A DNA stretch of 64,000 nucleotides from Galeopsis tetrahit (Eukaryota; Streptophyta; Magnoliopsida; Lamiales; Lamiaceae): NCBI GenBank assembly GCA_963675135.1, contig OY776131.1:35921381-35985380 (forward strand), written 5' to 3'. The position numbers and the translations under genes were made by a program. The notes under the pieces were generated by a model. It ran no database searches. It was not told where the DNA came from and was given only the letters and a program-made list of their open reading frames with translations. Shown one piece after another: positions 1-9,243 of the stretch (the stretch's first letter is position 1; each line of letters begins with the position of its first letter).

Positions 1-700
1 ACCATTTCAGGGCATGAATAGACGAAGAACCAATTTAATTTCAAGGCATAAGATATGAATATCAATCGGGCTACTAATCAAGACTCACAACTCATGATTT
101 CAGCAATTTAACAAAAATCAAACAATTAAGAATATAGGCAAAGCAACCGATTAAACATGCTTCAAACAACAAACGCATCACATAATTCTAATTCCCGCTT
201 AAAATCCTCTAACAATAAATCATCCCCCACACTTAAATAGGTGCTAGTCCCTTAGCACTGAAGCAAGAGATACAAAAAAAATAAACACCATATAAAAATA
301 AGAAATAGAGTGGAACGGGGGTACCAGATTCTAGGTGTAGGATGCTGAGTCGGCGTGTTCCGACGAGAGAGACAATGACGATAGTGGTGTAGGGTAGAGT
401 TATGTCCAACTTCGTTCCAATTGACTCTGTTTCAGCTTGTTGGGCTTTTGCAATGGGCAGGAGAAGTCCTCTCTTAAGGCGTGCCCACGCCTTATCTTGT
501 CACTTCAATGAAAGAAAAATTCCAGGAGAAGTCTTTCCTTAAGGCGTGCCCACGCCTTATCTGAAATCCACTTCTGAAACACAAACACACAAAAACGAAA
601 TTAAAAGCAAAAATAGCAAGATAAAAACTAAGTAAACATTGGGTTGCCTCCCAATAAGCGCCTTTTCTTAACGTCGTTGGCTCGACGATCAACTTCTCTT
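1..700 (-). other. 3' non-coding tail of element A
   Basis: No convincing coding region. It starts directly after the gag stop, with the Athila-type text that normally follows integrase. A hairpin-forming 18-mer AAGGCGTGCCCACGCCTT occurs at 476-493 and again at 541-558 inside a 65-bp direct duplication. Bases 1-250 are AT-rich leader to the off-window 3' LTR. The 70-codon frame at 492-704 has no domain signal and I do not call it a gene. Confidence 0.6.
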
Positions 701-1660
701 TCACGTAATAGGAATAGGGTAACCCTCTCTAGTTAGTGGCATTTTGCATTGAGAAACAATGTTCTCTCCAATCAAGATCTTTTCATTCCAAGATAGCCAT
801 TGCTTGTCAGTGTAAAGCTCGTTCAGTAGTTTAGCATATCTAGGAATTTGCTTTGTTTGCTCAACTAGTGGTATGTTGATCTCCACCCTTCGAAAGACAT
901 TAACTAGTTGTTGCTCCTTGACATCTTTCTCGACCTTTTTTAGCCTGGAGGAAAAGGGAACTACATTAGTAATAACAGGATTGAATTCATGATATTTTTC
1001 CTCACTTTTCTGTTCTGGTACACTGACACTAAGAGGGTCAGTGTTAGTGAAAATTGCATCCTGTTTTTTCAGTAAAAATTCTCCAGTCTCAATCGACTCA
1101 TCTCGTGCCTCAATCTGGTCGTTAGACACCTTAGGATGTTCATCTACTTCAACTTGGTTAAGCTCCGCAACATCTTTCACCATTTTTTCTATCAATTGTG
1201 TTTGCAATTGGCTTATGACATTCGTCATTTGGCTCAATTGAACCTCCATACGCTTTTGGCTAGACTCCATATTCTTTTGTTCCTCAACCATGATCTTAAA
1301 TTTTAACTGGAGAGTCTCCTGATAACTCAATATGCTCGAAGCCAAAGATTTCACCATATCTTTCAATGCGGATTCAGACTTTTGCTCTGAGGCAATCCAT
1401 CCACCATTATCATAAGTCCTCTCATAATTTCTGAATAGTCGAGGCCTATAATCGTGGTATTGCTGCCCTATTCCATCATTTAAAATCTGACAGTCATCAG
1501 TGGTGTGATCTGTGGTGGAGCAAATTCGGCATGGTCGGATTTCTGGAGTCTTTCCCTTCATCATCATTAGCATCATACGTGCAATTTTCTCCAATGCATC
1601 ATCCTTTGACTCATGAACCGAGTAAGTGCTTTGATAATCCTCATACCTGAAATTATACAT
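701..1660 (-). CDS. gag: Gag-like protein of element A (319 aa)
   Basis: An ATG-started, uninterrupted frame. Residues about 43-58 hold a Cys-rich knuckle-like motif (CRICSTTDHTTDDC). About residues 90-170 are predicted helical and coiled-coil (MVEEQKNMESSQKRMEVQ). The end matches the Athila gag/protease linker: IPRYAKLLNELYTDKQ, then a VGEN-like segment. In autonomous Athila elements this linker continues into protease and reverse transcriptase; here the frame stops and post-pol sequence follows. Its role would be capsid formation and packaging of the element RNA. It lies about 260 bp downstream of the primer-binding site, the normal distance. The family is assigned from recalled motifs, not by a search. 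Confidence 0.75.
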   Translation of the reverse strand: MYNFRYEDYQSTYSVHESKDDALEKIARMMLMMMKGKTPEIRPCRICSTTDHTTDDCQILNDGIGQQYHDYRPRLFRNYERTYDNGGWIASEQKSESALKDMVKSLASSILSYQETLQLKFKIMVEEQKNMESSQKRMEVQLSQMTNVISQLQTQLIEKMVKDVAELNQVEVDEHPKVSNDQIEARDESIETGEFLLKKQDAIFTNTDPLSVSVPEQKSEEKYHEFNPVITNVVPFSSRLKKVEKDVKEQQLVNVFRRVEINIPLVEQTKQIPRYAKLLNELYTDKQWLSWNEKILIGENIVSQCKMPLTREGYPIPIT

Positions 1661-1906
1661 AGCAGAAAGAATGGAGAGAATAAACCTGCAAACAATTTCT
1701 AGAACTTGAACAAGAAGACACTGAAGGGGTCAGTGTTAGTACTAATTGCAGGATAGCACAAAACTTGCAGAATAGCACAGAACAGCAGCAACGACGTGAA
1801 TTAATTTCTTTTTTGGATTTTTCAGAATTTTTATTTTTTTTGGAGTTTTTCAGAATTTTTTGACAGAAATTAAAAACACAAAAAATTCAATCAAATATAC
1901 AACCAT

Positions 1907-1924
1907 TCCCCGGCAGCGGCGCCA
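1907..1924 (-). promoter_or_regulatory. Primer-binding site of element A (tRNA-Asp)
   Basis: On the minus strand TGGCGCCGCTGCCGGGGA matches the complement of the 3' end of plant tRNA-Asp(GTC) with one mismatch. It lies about 5 nt after the LTR end, where minus-strand cDNA priming would start. Confidence 0.85.
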
Positions 1925-1929
1925 AAATT

Positions 1930-3226
1930 TGGTGTGCTGTCGCCGGTACCCAAAAATAAATACCTTAACTAACCACTATGCAGTAGGGAAGCAAGGGTCG
2001 ATCCCACAGAGAACGGTGTAACTCAATTGAATAAATTGTGTATGAAAGCAGTAAAAATAGGGGGGGAGTTGGATTGGTGTTGACTAACTAAATACTAGAA
2101 AGCATAAAAAATAAAAGTAAGCAATAAAAATAAACAAGAATCAAATATAAAGAACGATCTAGCCCTCGGATTGCTTCCCCTTGAATAATTTAACCAATTT
2201 AATCAGTGAACCCGGTAATCTCAATTTAATCTCAAATCTTATCCCTAAACCAGTGGTACGACCAAACTAGTTCGAATTGTTTCTTAAGTTTAATTAATTA
2301 GAAAGTACGACCCCCAATTAATCTATCCCTACGAATAACCCTAAAACATGTATTTAAGGTTCAACTCGAGGAACGCATTAAAGAGCTAAAACAATAGAAT
2401 AAACTAGACCATGAATACGAGACGCTCGTTTCATGCAACCTAGACGTTATTATCCCCTAAGGTGTTCTGCCTTAGTTGCTACGATATCCACAATAATATA
2501 ACAATTACGGATTATAAATTGTGAATTAACTAGAATTGATAACAAATAAACTCGGATGGCCAGTCCTAATAAATCTATTAATCAAAACATGCTTCGCATA
2601 AAATCAAATAATAACGAAATTAAAATATGAATTGAAATAAACCGTGAATCACAAAATCAAAAAGGCATAATTAAATCCAGGTTTCACATCCTCGGGCTAG
2701 AAAAACAATCTATCTACTAAACATAATTAAAAGAACAATAAATAAAAACAAACTCAAACTCATTGTTTTTTACTCTGCTGACGGCTGCTGCCTGCTTCAA
2801 TCTCACGGCTTCCTGCTTGCTTCTACGAATTCCAGAACGGCGGCTTCCCCTCTCCCAAGATGGCGGCTACTGCTTTTATTCTCATATTCACGCCTCAAGT
2901 CTCTCTCTTACCCTTAATGGCCCATTACAGCCCAAATACATTAAAATGAATTAATGGGCTAATGTTCTACATATCTTACTTCCTTGCATTGTTTTATGTC
3001 ATGGGCCCAATATTGAATTTCTCACTGTTGGGCCAATCTCTTTTCAAGCGGGTCTCTTCGATTATTACCAAAATGCTCAATTTCACCTGAATTAAATAAG
3101 AAAATGAAATATTGAGATAACTGAAGGACATATAATAATAAGTCGAAGAACGCAATAAAATCTCAAATTAATTCTCAAATAATATATAATTAAAGCACAA
3201 AAGTATGCAATAATCCCGACTCATCA
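1930..3226 (-). repeat. 5' LTR of element A (about 1.3 kb)
   Basis: On the minus strand it begins TGATGAGTCGGG, exactly where B's gag frame is broken, and ends ...CAGCACACCA just before the primer-binding site. The inner edge could be 1930 or 1933, since either gives a TG/CA end. No partner LTR is in the window, so length and edges rest on the gag junction and the primer site. Confidence 0.75.
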
Positions 3227-4407
3227 GCCTTCCTTACCTCTTCCAGGGTGAGGTATTTTTCTGCTCTCCTCAATAACTCATCAAAGGTCCGAACTGACTT
3301 CTTAGCTAGAGATGTGAACAGATCTCCATCTCTTAACCCGTTGGTAAGGGCGTTGATTTTGACCTCTGAGGAGGCTGTGGGTACTTCTAGGGCCGCTTGG
3401 TTAAATCTTTTTAAGAAAGCCCGTAGGCTCTCGTTCTCTCCTTGTCGCATGTTAAACAAAGTGAGGGTGGCTCTAGGCTGCCTTCTGGCGCTGGCGAATT
3501 GATGCAAGAACAATTCGCTGAATTCTGACCATGAGCGGATGGTATCTGGTCCCAGCTGTGTGAACCACTGTTGTGCAGCCTTAGATAGAGTAGTCAGAAA
3601 TACCCTACACTTGACGCTCTCTCCATATCGATGTAGCAGAGCAGCATTCTCAAATCTCATCAGATGCTCGTACGGGTCCGAGGTGCCATCATATTCAAAG
3701 TTTAAAGATTTGAAATTAGAGGGCAGTTCATCTTGTAAAATATTAGATGAGAATTGATATCCAGTGGTGTACGAGGGTTTACTTACATTGTCAGTAATAT
3801 GTCTCTGCATATCCCTCATCTTTTTACGTAAGGCCTGTATTTGATCACTGACGGCTCCTTGGTACGTGTCGTCCGTGCTTTCCCCTATCCCTGTATCCAG
3901 AGTGGTATCCCCAAGGATCCTCTCCACGTTCCTTCGAGGGGGTCTTTCAAGGATACTTCTCTCGGCCTGAGAAGGTATTTTTTCTTCTAGGTTTCGAGGG
4001 AGATCCTCATTCCTGGAGGGGACTGGAGCAGAATCGATGACATGTTCTGGAGGATTTTGCTTTGTACCCTCATGGGTAGGTGGGATAGGCCCGGGAGGGC
4101 GAAGTCCACGCGCAGCGATTATCCTTTCAACCGATTGCGCAATCATCTCGTCTAACTGATCTTGGGAGATAGTCAGGAGTTCCGGTGGAGGGTTAGGGTT
4201 ATCCTTATTGATCCCACTCCCCGAAGCTCCTGAGGTACCTGCTGCATTTCCCTCTTGGGCGGGCGAGATATCTTCTGGTGTAAGATCCATCGGTTGTTTC
4301 CCTAGATTTCGATTTAAGGGAAAACCTGGAGGGGGCGGAGGGAAAGGAGGAGGAGTGGAATCCCCTTTCTCCTTTGTTTGCTTTGTTAGATCTTGTCCTC
4401 CACCCAT
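3227..4407 (-). pseudogene. gag: Gag of element B, disrupted by insertion of element A
   Basis: The ATG at 4407 opens a frame of about 394 gag codons, then reads 11 more codons into A's LTR (ending at 3190). The N-terminus is Pro-rich (PPPFPPPPPGFPL). Residues about 225-385 match the Retrotrans_gag domain (PF03732 type): FLTTLSKAAQQWFTQLGPD, W-SEFSELFLHQFA, LRAFLKRFNQAA and a closing EKYLTLEEVRKA. The zinc knuckle and pol would lie past the insertion. The break falls between the codons for the final A of EEVRKA and the D of the LTR-encoded DESG. The N-terminal gag region itself has no internal stop. Confidence 0.85.
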
Positions 4408-4451
4408 TTAATTACGAAACTTTTCTCACGCCTTAGCTTGAAATGTTCTTT

Positions 4452-4464
4452 TCAGACGGCGCTA
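4452..4464 (-). promoter_or_regulatory. Primer-binding region of element B
   Basis: The minus strand reads TAGCGCCGTCTGA two nucleotides after the LTR end ACATCA. It resembles the TGGCGCCGTCTG primer site common in plant Ty3/gypsy elements, with its first G changed to A. Confidence 0.6.
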
Positions 4465-4466
4465 GT

Positions 4467-5156
4467 TGATGTGTCGAAAAAGAACGCCTTTAGATATCAG
4501 TCGTTCCTCTACGAGAACTACTAATTACGAATCAAATCACTCGTTTATCCTTGGCAATCTTCAAGTAAATCTCCTTGGGAATCCGAAAATGACCTGCAAA
4601 AGTACGCCGGAGGGAGGCTCCGGCGTAGAAGCTCCGACGCTCAAGTCAGAATCGATCGTCGGAGAAATCAAGGAGGAATTCCCCTGTATTTCTAGGGAAA
4701 TTCCGGCGAATACAGTGGTGTTTCTTCTCAATTCAGTGCGTATTTCGTAAGAATGTATGTATTATGTAAAAAACGTAAATAAGAACATAGAAATAACCTG
4801 CTTATATACCTGGTCCCCCTCTCATTTGCTCACCCATTCCTGTAAATCCGGCCCCAAGTCCCTGAGGATTTGGTCCCTCAACGTATCACCCCCTATCTTC
4901 ATGGACTGACCCATTCTTTTGACTTAGCTAGGAAAGATTAATTCATACCATGCGTTCCCCTTTGGGCCCTATCCTTAGGCCCAAAGGATATTATCCTTCA
5001 AATGTGGGCCAAAGGCCCAACCAATCTTCTTTCCCTTTAGAAGCCCAGGGGTGTATTAATCCAATCCTTCAAGCTTATTGACCTAAGTACGACTATCATA
5101 ATTTATCCCGTTTCCACGTGTCGACTTTTCCGAGAGCGACATATTTATCTACATCA
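4467..5156 (-). repeat. 5' LTR of element B (690 bp)
   Basis: It starts TGATGT and ends ACATCA on either strand, a perfect 6-bp terminal inverted repeat. The right edge coincides with the break in element C, and the left edge abuts the primer-binding region. A TATA-like TATATAAGC lies near 4800-4810 (minus strand). Near the U5 end it holds TTGAGCGTCGGAG followed by a CTCCCTCCGGCG stretch, a pairing I recall from many plant Ty3/gypsy LTRs; element J has it too. Confidence 0.85.
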
Positions 5157-6277
5157 AACATGTTTGCTGATCTCTACACTAGTGAGATTACCCGCATGGA
5201 GACCACTTACAAGATAAGAATTGAGGATGCTGAAGCAAGAGCCACTGAAGGTCAAGCTCTTCTTAAATCAGCTGCGGAGGAGAATGACAAACTGCAGACT
5301 CAGCTGAAGGAGACAGCAGCCAAATTGGAAGCACTTACAGCTAAGCTAGAAGCTGTCTCTTCTTCCAACTCTCATGCTCAAGTCCTAGAGCACAGCATCA
5401 CTCATCTGACCCAAGTTGGCAAGGTCAATGCCATGGCACTCAAGACGACTCTACAAGTAGAAATTCTAAATGCCATGAAGCTTTTTGCAGCGGCACTTGC
5501 TAAAGCCAAAAAGGGGGAAGATGTATTGATAAAAGCTCTGGAGAAGTCTACTGCTCAGTATGCTAAACTGGTAGTAGCACAAGATGATTTGACTGAAACC
5601 TTGGGAGGTTTGAAAAGCAAAATCAAGAACAGACAAGGCAAAGAAATTGCTCAAGAAGAAACCCAAGCTCCTGCCAAGAGTCTACAGATCACTGCCTCTG
5701 TAGAACAAGTTCCTGAAAAGAGGATGACAAGGAAGAGGAAGGCAGATGAGCAAGCTCAGACCAGTGAGAAGTCAGCTCCAGCAGAGCTTACTGCGGAAGA
5801 GAAAGAGGCTTTAGAGCTGAAGAAAAGAAAGTTGCTTGAAGCTCAAGAGCTTAAGCAAAAGAAGCTCAATGATGCGAAGGCACTCAAAGCCAAATTTGAT
5901 AGGAAGGTGGCCAAACTCAGGAAAGCACTCAAGGACAAAGCAAAGGAAGACAATGTCCTGGTATTTGATAGCACTTATGTGGATTATTTGGCCCTCTACC
6001 TACTTATGAAGATGAATACCTCCAGTTCAATCAGTTCATGAACTTTGAAGATCAAGAGTTCTGGAAAGAAATAGTCAATACAGCCAAAGAACTTGACAAC
6101 TGCAGAATCCTAACCCCTGAAGAACCCAAATGGGATGCACCCACTCTGGGCTCCGGAAGAACAAACATGATAGAAGTCAAAAGTATTCTGGAGAAGATCT
6201 ATCTTGAAGAGAATGTTACAGACCCTCAACACATGGAAGATGTTCGAGCTCGTCTGTACCTTGCCTTCCACATCTGA
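5157..6277 (+). pseudogene. Third-frame (post-pol) protein of element C, C-terminal part, broken
   Basis: From the codons FADLYT onward this matches the third frame of E. It has a coiled coil (METTYKIRIEDAEARATEG to TAKLEAVSSSNS), a KKGED segment coded by a purine tract, a Lys-rich stretch (KRKADEQ, ELKKRKLLEAQELKQKK) and a C-terminal domain (LTPEEPKWDAP ... MEDVRARLYLAFHI). Two breaks are visible. The 5' part is cut off by element B at 5156. Near 5993 a deletion of roughly 80 bp, judged against E, removes the KKKWQIQHHIVRKFG segment and shifts the frame: one frame ends at 6041 and the next runs 6038-6277. The ATG at 5118 lies in B's LTR and is not a real start. Confidence 0.8.
5508..5520 (+). 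promoter_or_regulatory. Internal polypurine tract of element C (candidate central PPT)
   Basis: AAAAAGGGGGAAG inside the third frame, 980 bp before the 3' polypurine tract AAAAAGGGGGAAA. The first 12 bases are identical. D and E have the same tract at the same place. Confidence 0.5.
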
Positions 6278-6487
6278 AGATCAGAAGACCTGATGAAGAC
6301 TACTTTAGAAGTTTAAAGAAACTATCACTTGTAATCTGTAAAAGCTCCATATATATTCAAGTTCTAGTTCTTTTTGCTTACAAGACAAACTCTCATTGTC
6401 TTCATCAGATACCTCAGTTTTAAGAATTTTATAAACTCTTATCTTATTTCATTAAGAGCATTTATCAAGTATAGTTTTGGCTTCATC

Positions 6488-6501
6488 AAAAAGGGGGAAA
6501 T
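6488..6501 (+). promoter_or_regulatory. 3' polypurine tract of element C
   Basis: AAAAAGGGGGAAAT immediately precedes the LTR start TGTTGGG. This is the expected primer for plus-strand cDNA. Confidence 0.85.
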
Positions 6502-7953
6502 TGTTGGGATATAAATTCACACTAAGCCCCACTTGATGTTAGAATAGTTTTGATGGCCAAAACACTTAGAGTTTATAAATGTAATAGGATCAACTGACTC
6601 TGTATAGAACAGCTTAGACTAGTCTTGTGTGATCAACTGTATTGATATCAGCTGATCAGCACAGTCCTGGCTTACATGCCCATCCTCAAGATGAGAAGAG
6701 TAGAAGACATGAAGACTAGAAGATCCTTGAAGACCAGATAAGTAAGGTGCTTGTATACCCACTTATCTGATGGAGTCCAAGTTGAAGATGGCCTTAAAGC
6801 AGCACAAGGAATTGCCAGATCAGAAAAGTGCTACTCGACTGATATCAGAAGACAGAAGACATAAGGCCAGACGAGTAGTCAGAAGACTATGAGTGAAGAT
6901 CAGAAGACTATGTACTCGTCCAGGACTCGGCTGATTCCAAAAAGTCATCTTGCAATTCAAATGAAGACCTACCTTAATTAGAAGATTGACATGATCCCAG
7001 GATTGAAGCAATCAAGCGGCTGGAATCAAGGAATCAAGCCAATATGGAAAGATTGCCCCAACGGCTAGTCAACTCCAACGGCTAGTTGCAGCAATCACCA
7101 CTATAAATACAAGAGGATGAGAAATCACAAGACACGAAGTCACAACAAGAGAATTCTACAAGCGAAACAAGCAAGCAAGCATAAAGCCATATTGTATTGA
7201 GAGTTCTCCAAGAGCCCAGAAATCCTTAGATTACCTTTAGCTCTTAAGTGATTTCTATCCAACCAAAGAACCTGAATCCTATTCATATTGTATACCCATT
7301 GATTTAGGCATAGTGGTTAAGCATTTTATAAGCTTGAACCATTAGTTGGAAACATTCAAAAACCCCAAACCCCCACCGTAAGGTTAAAGTTTTTGAACCC
7401 CTGCAAAGTGCAAGTGCTTACAATCACTTGTGGAGACCGTAGCAGTTAGGACTGCTCAGATCTCAAAGTCCTACCCTTGGGACTATAAAAGACAAGCCCT
7501 TGTAATTTTTGGTAAATTAAAGGGATTAAACATCACGTTAGGACGTGAGAGTGGACGTAGGAACGTATATCCGAACCACTATAAATTTGGTGTCTTTTAC
7601 ATTCTGCACTTTACATTATTGTTATTTCATATATCTTATATAGTGCATATTGTGTTTTCAACCATCTTCAAAACAGGCCATAACTTTCAAACCAGCATCA
7701 GCTAGGTATTTTCATTAAGTAAACAAATTGGTATTTTTGAAAAGAAACAAAAGAACGAGTCTAAACAAGGCCTACTAAACTTCCGCATATAATCTCTTCA
7801 TCAGATAACTATAGTCATCTGGACCAGCAGACTTGTAGTCCAGCTGACATAGAGATCAGAAGAGGTTCCCAACTCTCTTGAAAAAGTTTTAAAGTCTATT
7901 CACCCCTCCCCTCTAGACTTTAATCACATTCACTACTCGTTCAGGGACCAACA
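6502..7953 (+). repeat. 3' LTR of element C (1452 bp)
   Basis: It starts TGTTGGGATATAAATTC and ends GGGACCAACA. Its U3 is crowded with GAAGAC/CAGAAG motifs (around 6680-6910). It contains the box GTGGACGTAGGAACG ... GAACCACTATAAA (about 7550-7585) shared by all the Sirevirus-like LTRs here. A C-loop hairpin lies at 7889-7923. The 91-codon frame at 7430-7705 lies wholly inside the LTR and is not a gene. Confidence 0.9.
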
Positions 7954-9013
7954 CCCGTAACCTAATTGTTTGTTCCATGTATGAATGATTTAGCTTGGTT
8001 TTCTGATGAAGGCTAACACGTTAAATTTTCGGGATATTAGAAATTGACATTTTTATGGGGTTATAACCCCACAGTGAAAGAAGGATAAATTGGGCTTTAA
8101 AAGGAATAGTCATTGCTTGCAAATCTATGTTGTTGAATTTAATCTCAAATCCTGTCTTTGATTTGCTTATGAGAAAAAAATTGTAGAAGTTGTAACTTCA
8201 AATTTCTTACATTTTGTCATTTTAAAATAATCCATTTGTTGATTAATGCCTAAGGGCTGAGTAAATGTGCACTCAAGGTGGTTGATGTTATGCCTGAGAG
8301 ATTTGTTGCCTCTTTGCTGAAATAACCCAATTGCTTGTTCCCGATACAAATGGTCTAGCTTGTTTTGCTATCGAAAATATTAACCTGTTAAATTTTAGAT
8401 GTTGGAACTTGTTTGTTTCTCTTGCTTCCAATCACTGAGGATTATTGAATCTTCATTCCTCCTAAGAAATGATAACGAGAAGTGTGTTGCCCTTATTAAA
8501 AAGTGAAATTAAGGCTTGTTTATTTTATTTTCTAATCACATTGCTTAGTTGCTTGTTGGCATCATATTTTAACAATTTGTTAACCACACTTTGCCACGAG
8601 CATCTGCTCTTATGTACGGGATAATTTTTCACATACATACGGTTGGTAGTGTTTACCATGAATTATCTTTAATGCGCTCTAATGGTAAGGTCACAATTGA
8701 TTCAATATCCCATTTAGCTAAAGATTTGGATTTTGTGAAATTGAAGAAGTTTTTCTCACTTACAAAGGAATTTAAGTGGTGAGTGAAAATACTGGTTGAC
8801 ATTTGGGAATGATATTTGCGTGAACATATGATTTATGTTCGGAAGTAAAATATGATTAATCTGTCAATTATCAAATTTGAACAAAAATGATTGGAAGTCT
8901 AATCATTTGTTTGTTTTGTTGTTGAGGAAAACACATGTGGATCACATCCTATTAGCCTCAATGCGAATTGAGCCTGGATCAGAGAAGAATCAATGTATTT
9001 TATTACAAGAAGA
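7954..9013. other. Unassigned AT-rich sequence right of element C
   Basis: No recognisable gene. Two diverged copies of one segment lie at about 7959-8037 and 8325-8402 (ATTG(C/T)TTGTTCC ... TTAGCTTG ... TTAAATTTT), about 366 bp apart. A 63-codon frame at 8591-8782 ends at a TGGTGAGT context that looks like a splice donor. It could be an exon remnant, but I do not recognise the peptide. The start of element J should lie here or further left. Confidence 0.4.
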
Positions 9014-9243
9014 ACTCTTAGGAGTATAAATAACTTTTGGGATAGTATAATCCCTACGAACTCTCAGGAGTATAAATAACTTTTAGGAGAGTATAATCCC
9101 TACGAACTCTCAGGAGTATAAATAACTTTTGGGAGAGTATAATCCCTACGAACTCTCAGGAGTATAAATAACTTTTGGGAGAGTATAATCCCTACGAACT
9201 CTTAGGAGTATAAATAACTTTAGGGAGATTATAATCCCTATGA
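9014..9243 (+). repeat. 46-bp tandem repeat, five units
   Basis: Units start at 9014, 9060, 9106, 9152 and 9198, each exactly 46 bp and differing by one to a few bases; a degenerate sixth follows. Every unit contains GGAGTATAAATAACTTT and a second AGTATAATCCC or close variant, giving five evenly spaced TATAAATA sequences. It probably belongs to the 3' untranslated region of element J. Confidence 0.85.

Larger units (their letters stand above)
1..3226 (-). mobile_element. Element A: Athila-like Ty3/gypsy element without pol (partial)
   Basis: Read on the minus strand the order is a 5' LTR (3226 down to about 1930), a tRNA-Asp primer-binding site, a short leader, a gag-like frame (1660 to 701), and then directly the post-pol sequence typical of Athila elements. 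That sequence includes a GGGAGGCAACCCAA stretch (around 640-655) and a 'cctatttaagtgtggggga' stretch (around 223-242). Protease, reverse transcriptase, RNase H and integrase are all missing. The 3' LTR is not in the window; the LTR start TGATGAGTC does not recur in bases 1-490. A is inserted in the gag gene of element B. It could be called a gag-only terminal-repeat retrotransposon that needs an autonomous Athila relative. Confidence 0.8.
3227..5156 (-). mobile_element. Element B: Ty3/gypsy element, 5' part (LTR plus gag)
   Basis: The 5' LTR (4467-5156), a TGGCGCC-type primer-binding region and the start of gag are present on the minus strand. The rest lies beyond element A, off the left edge. 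B sits inside element C: the third frame of C resumes immediately right of 5156. The expected TSD is AACAT (5157-5161), but the left copy is outside the window. The LTR resembles that of element J, so both probably belong to the Tat-like branch. Confidence 0.8.
5157..7953 (+). mobile_element. Element C: Sirevirus-like copia, 3' part
   Basis: The end of the third reading frame, the polypurine tract and the 3' LTR are present. Its LTR and third frame match element E closely (apparently mid-90s percent by eye), so C and E are the same family in opposite orientation. The 5' LTR, gag and pol lie beyond element B, outside the window. The 5 bases after the LTR (CCCGT) would be its TSD. Confidence 0.85.

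Noticed and set aside
7430..7705. 91-codon frame, and related 70-codon frames at 23368-23580 and 36262-36474
   Set aside because: All sit at the same place in the LTRs of C and E; the similarity is LTR similarity, not protein conservation evidence.
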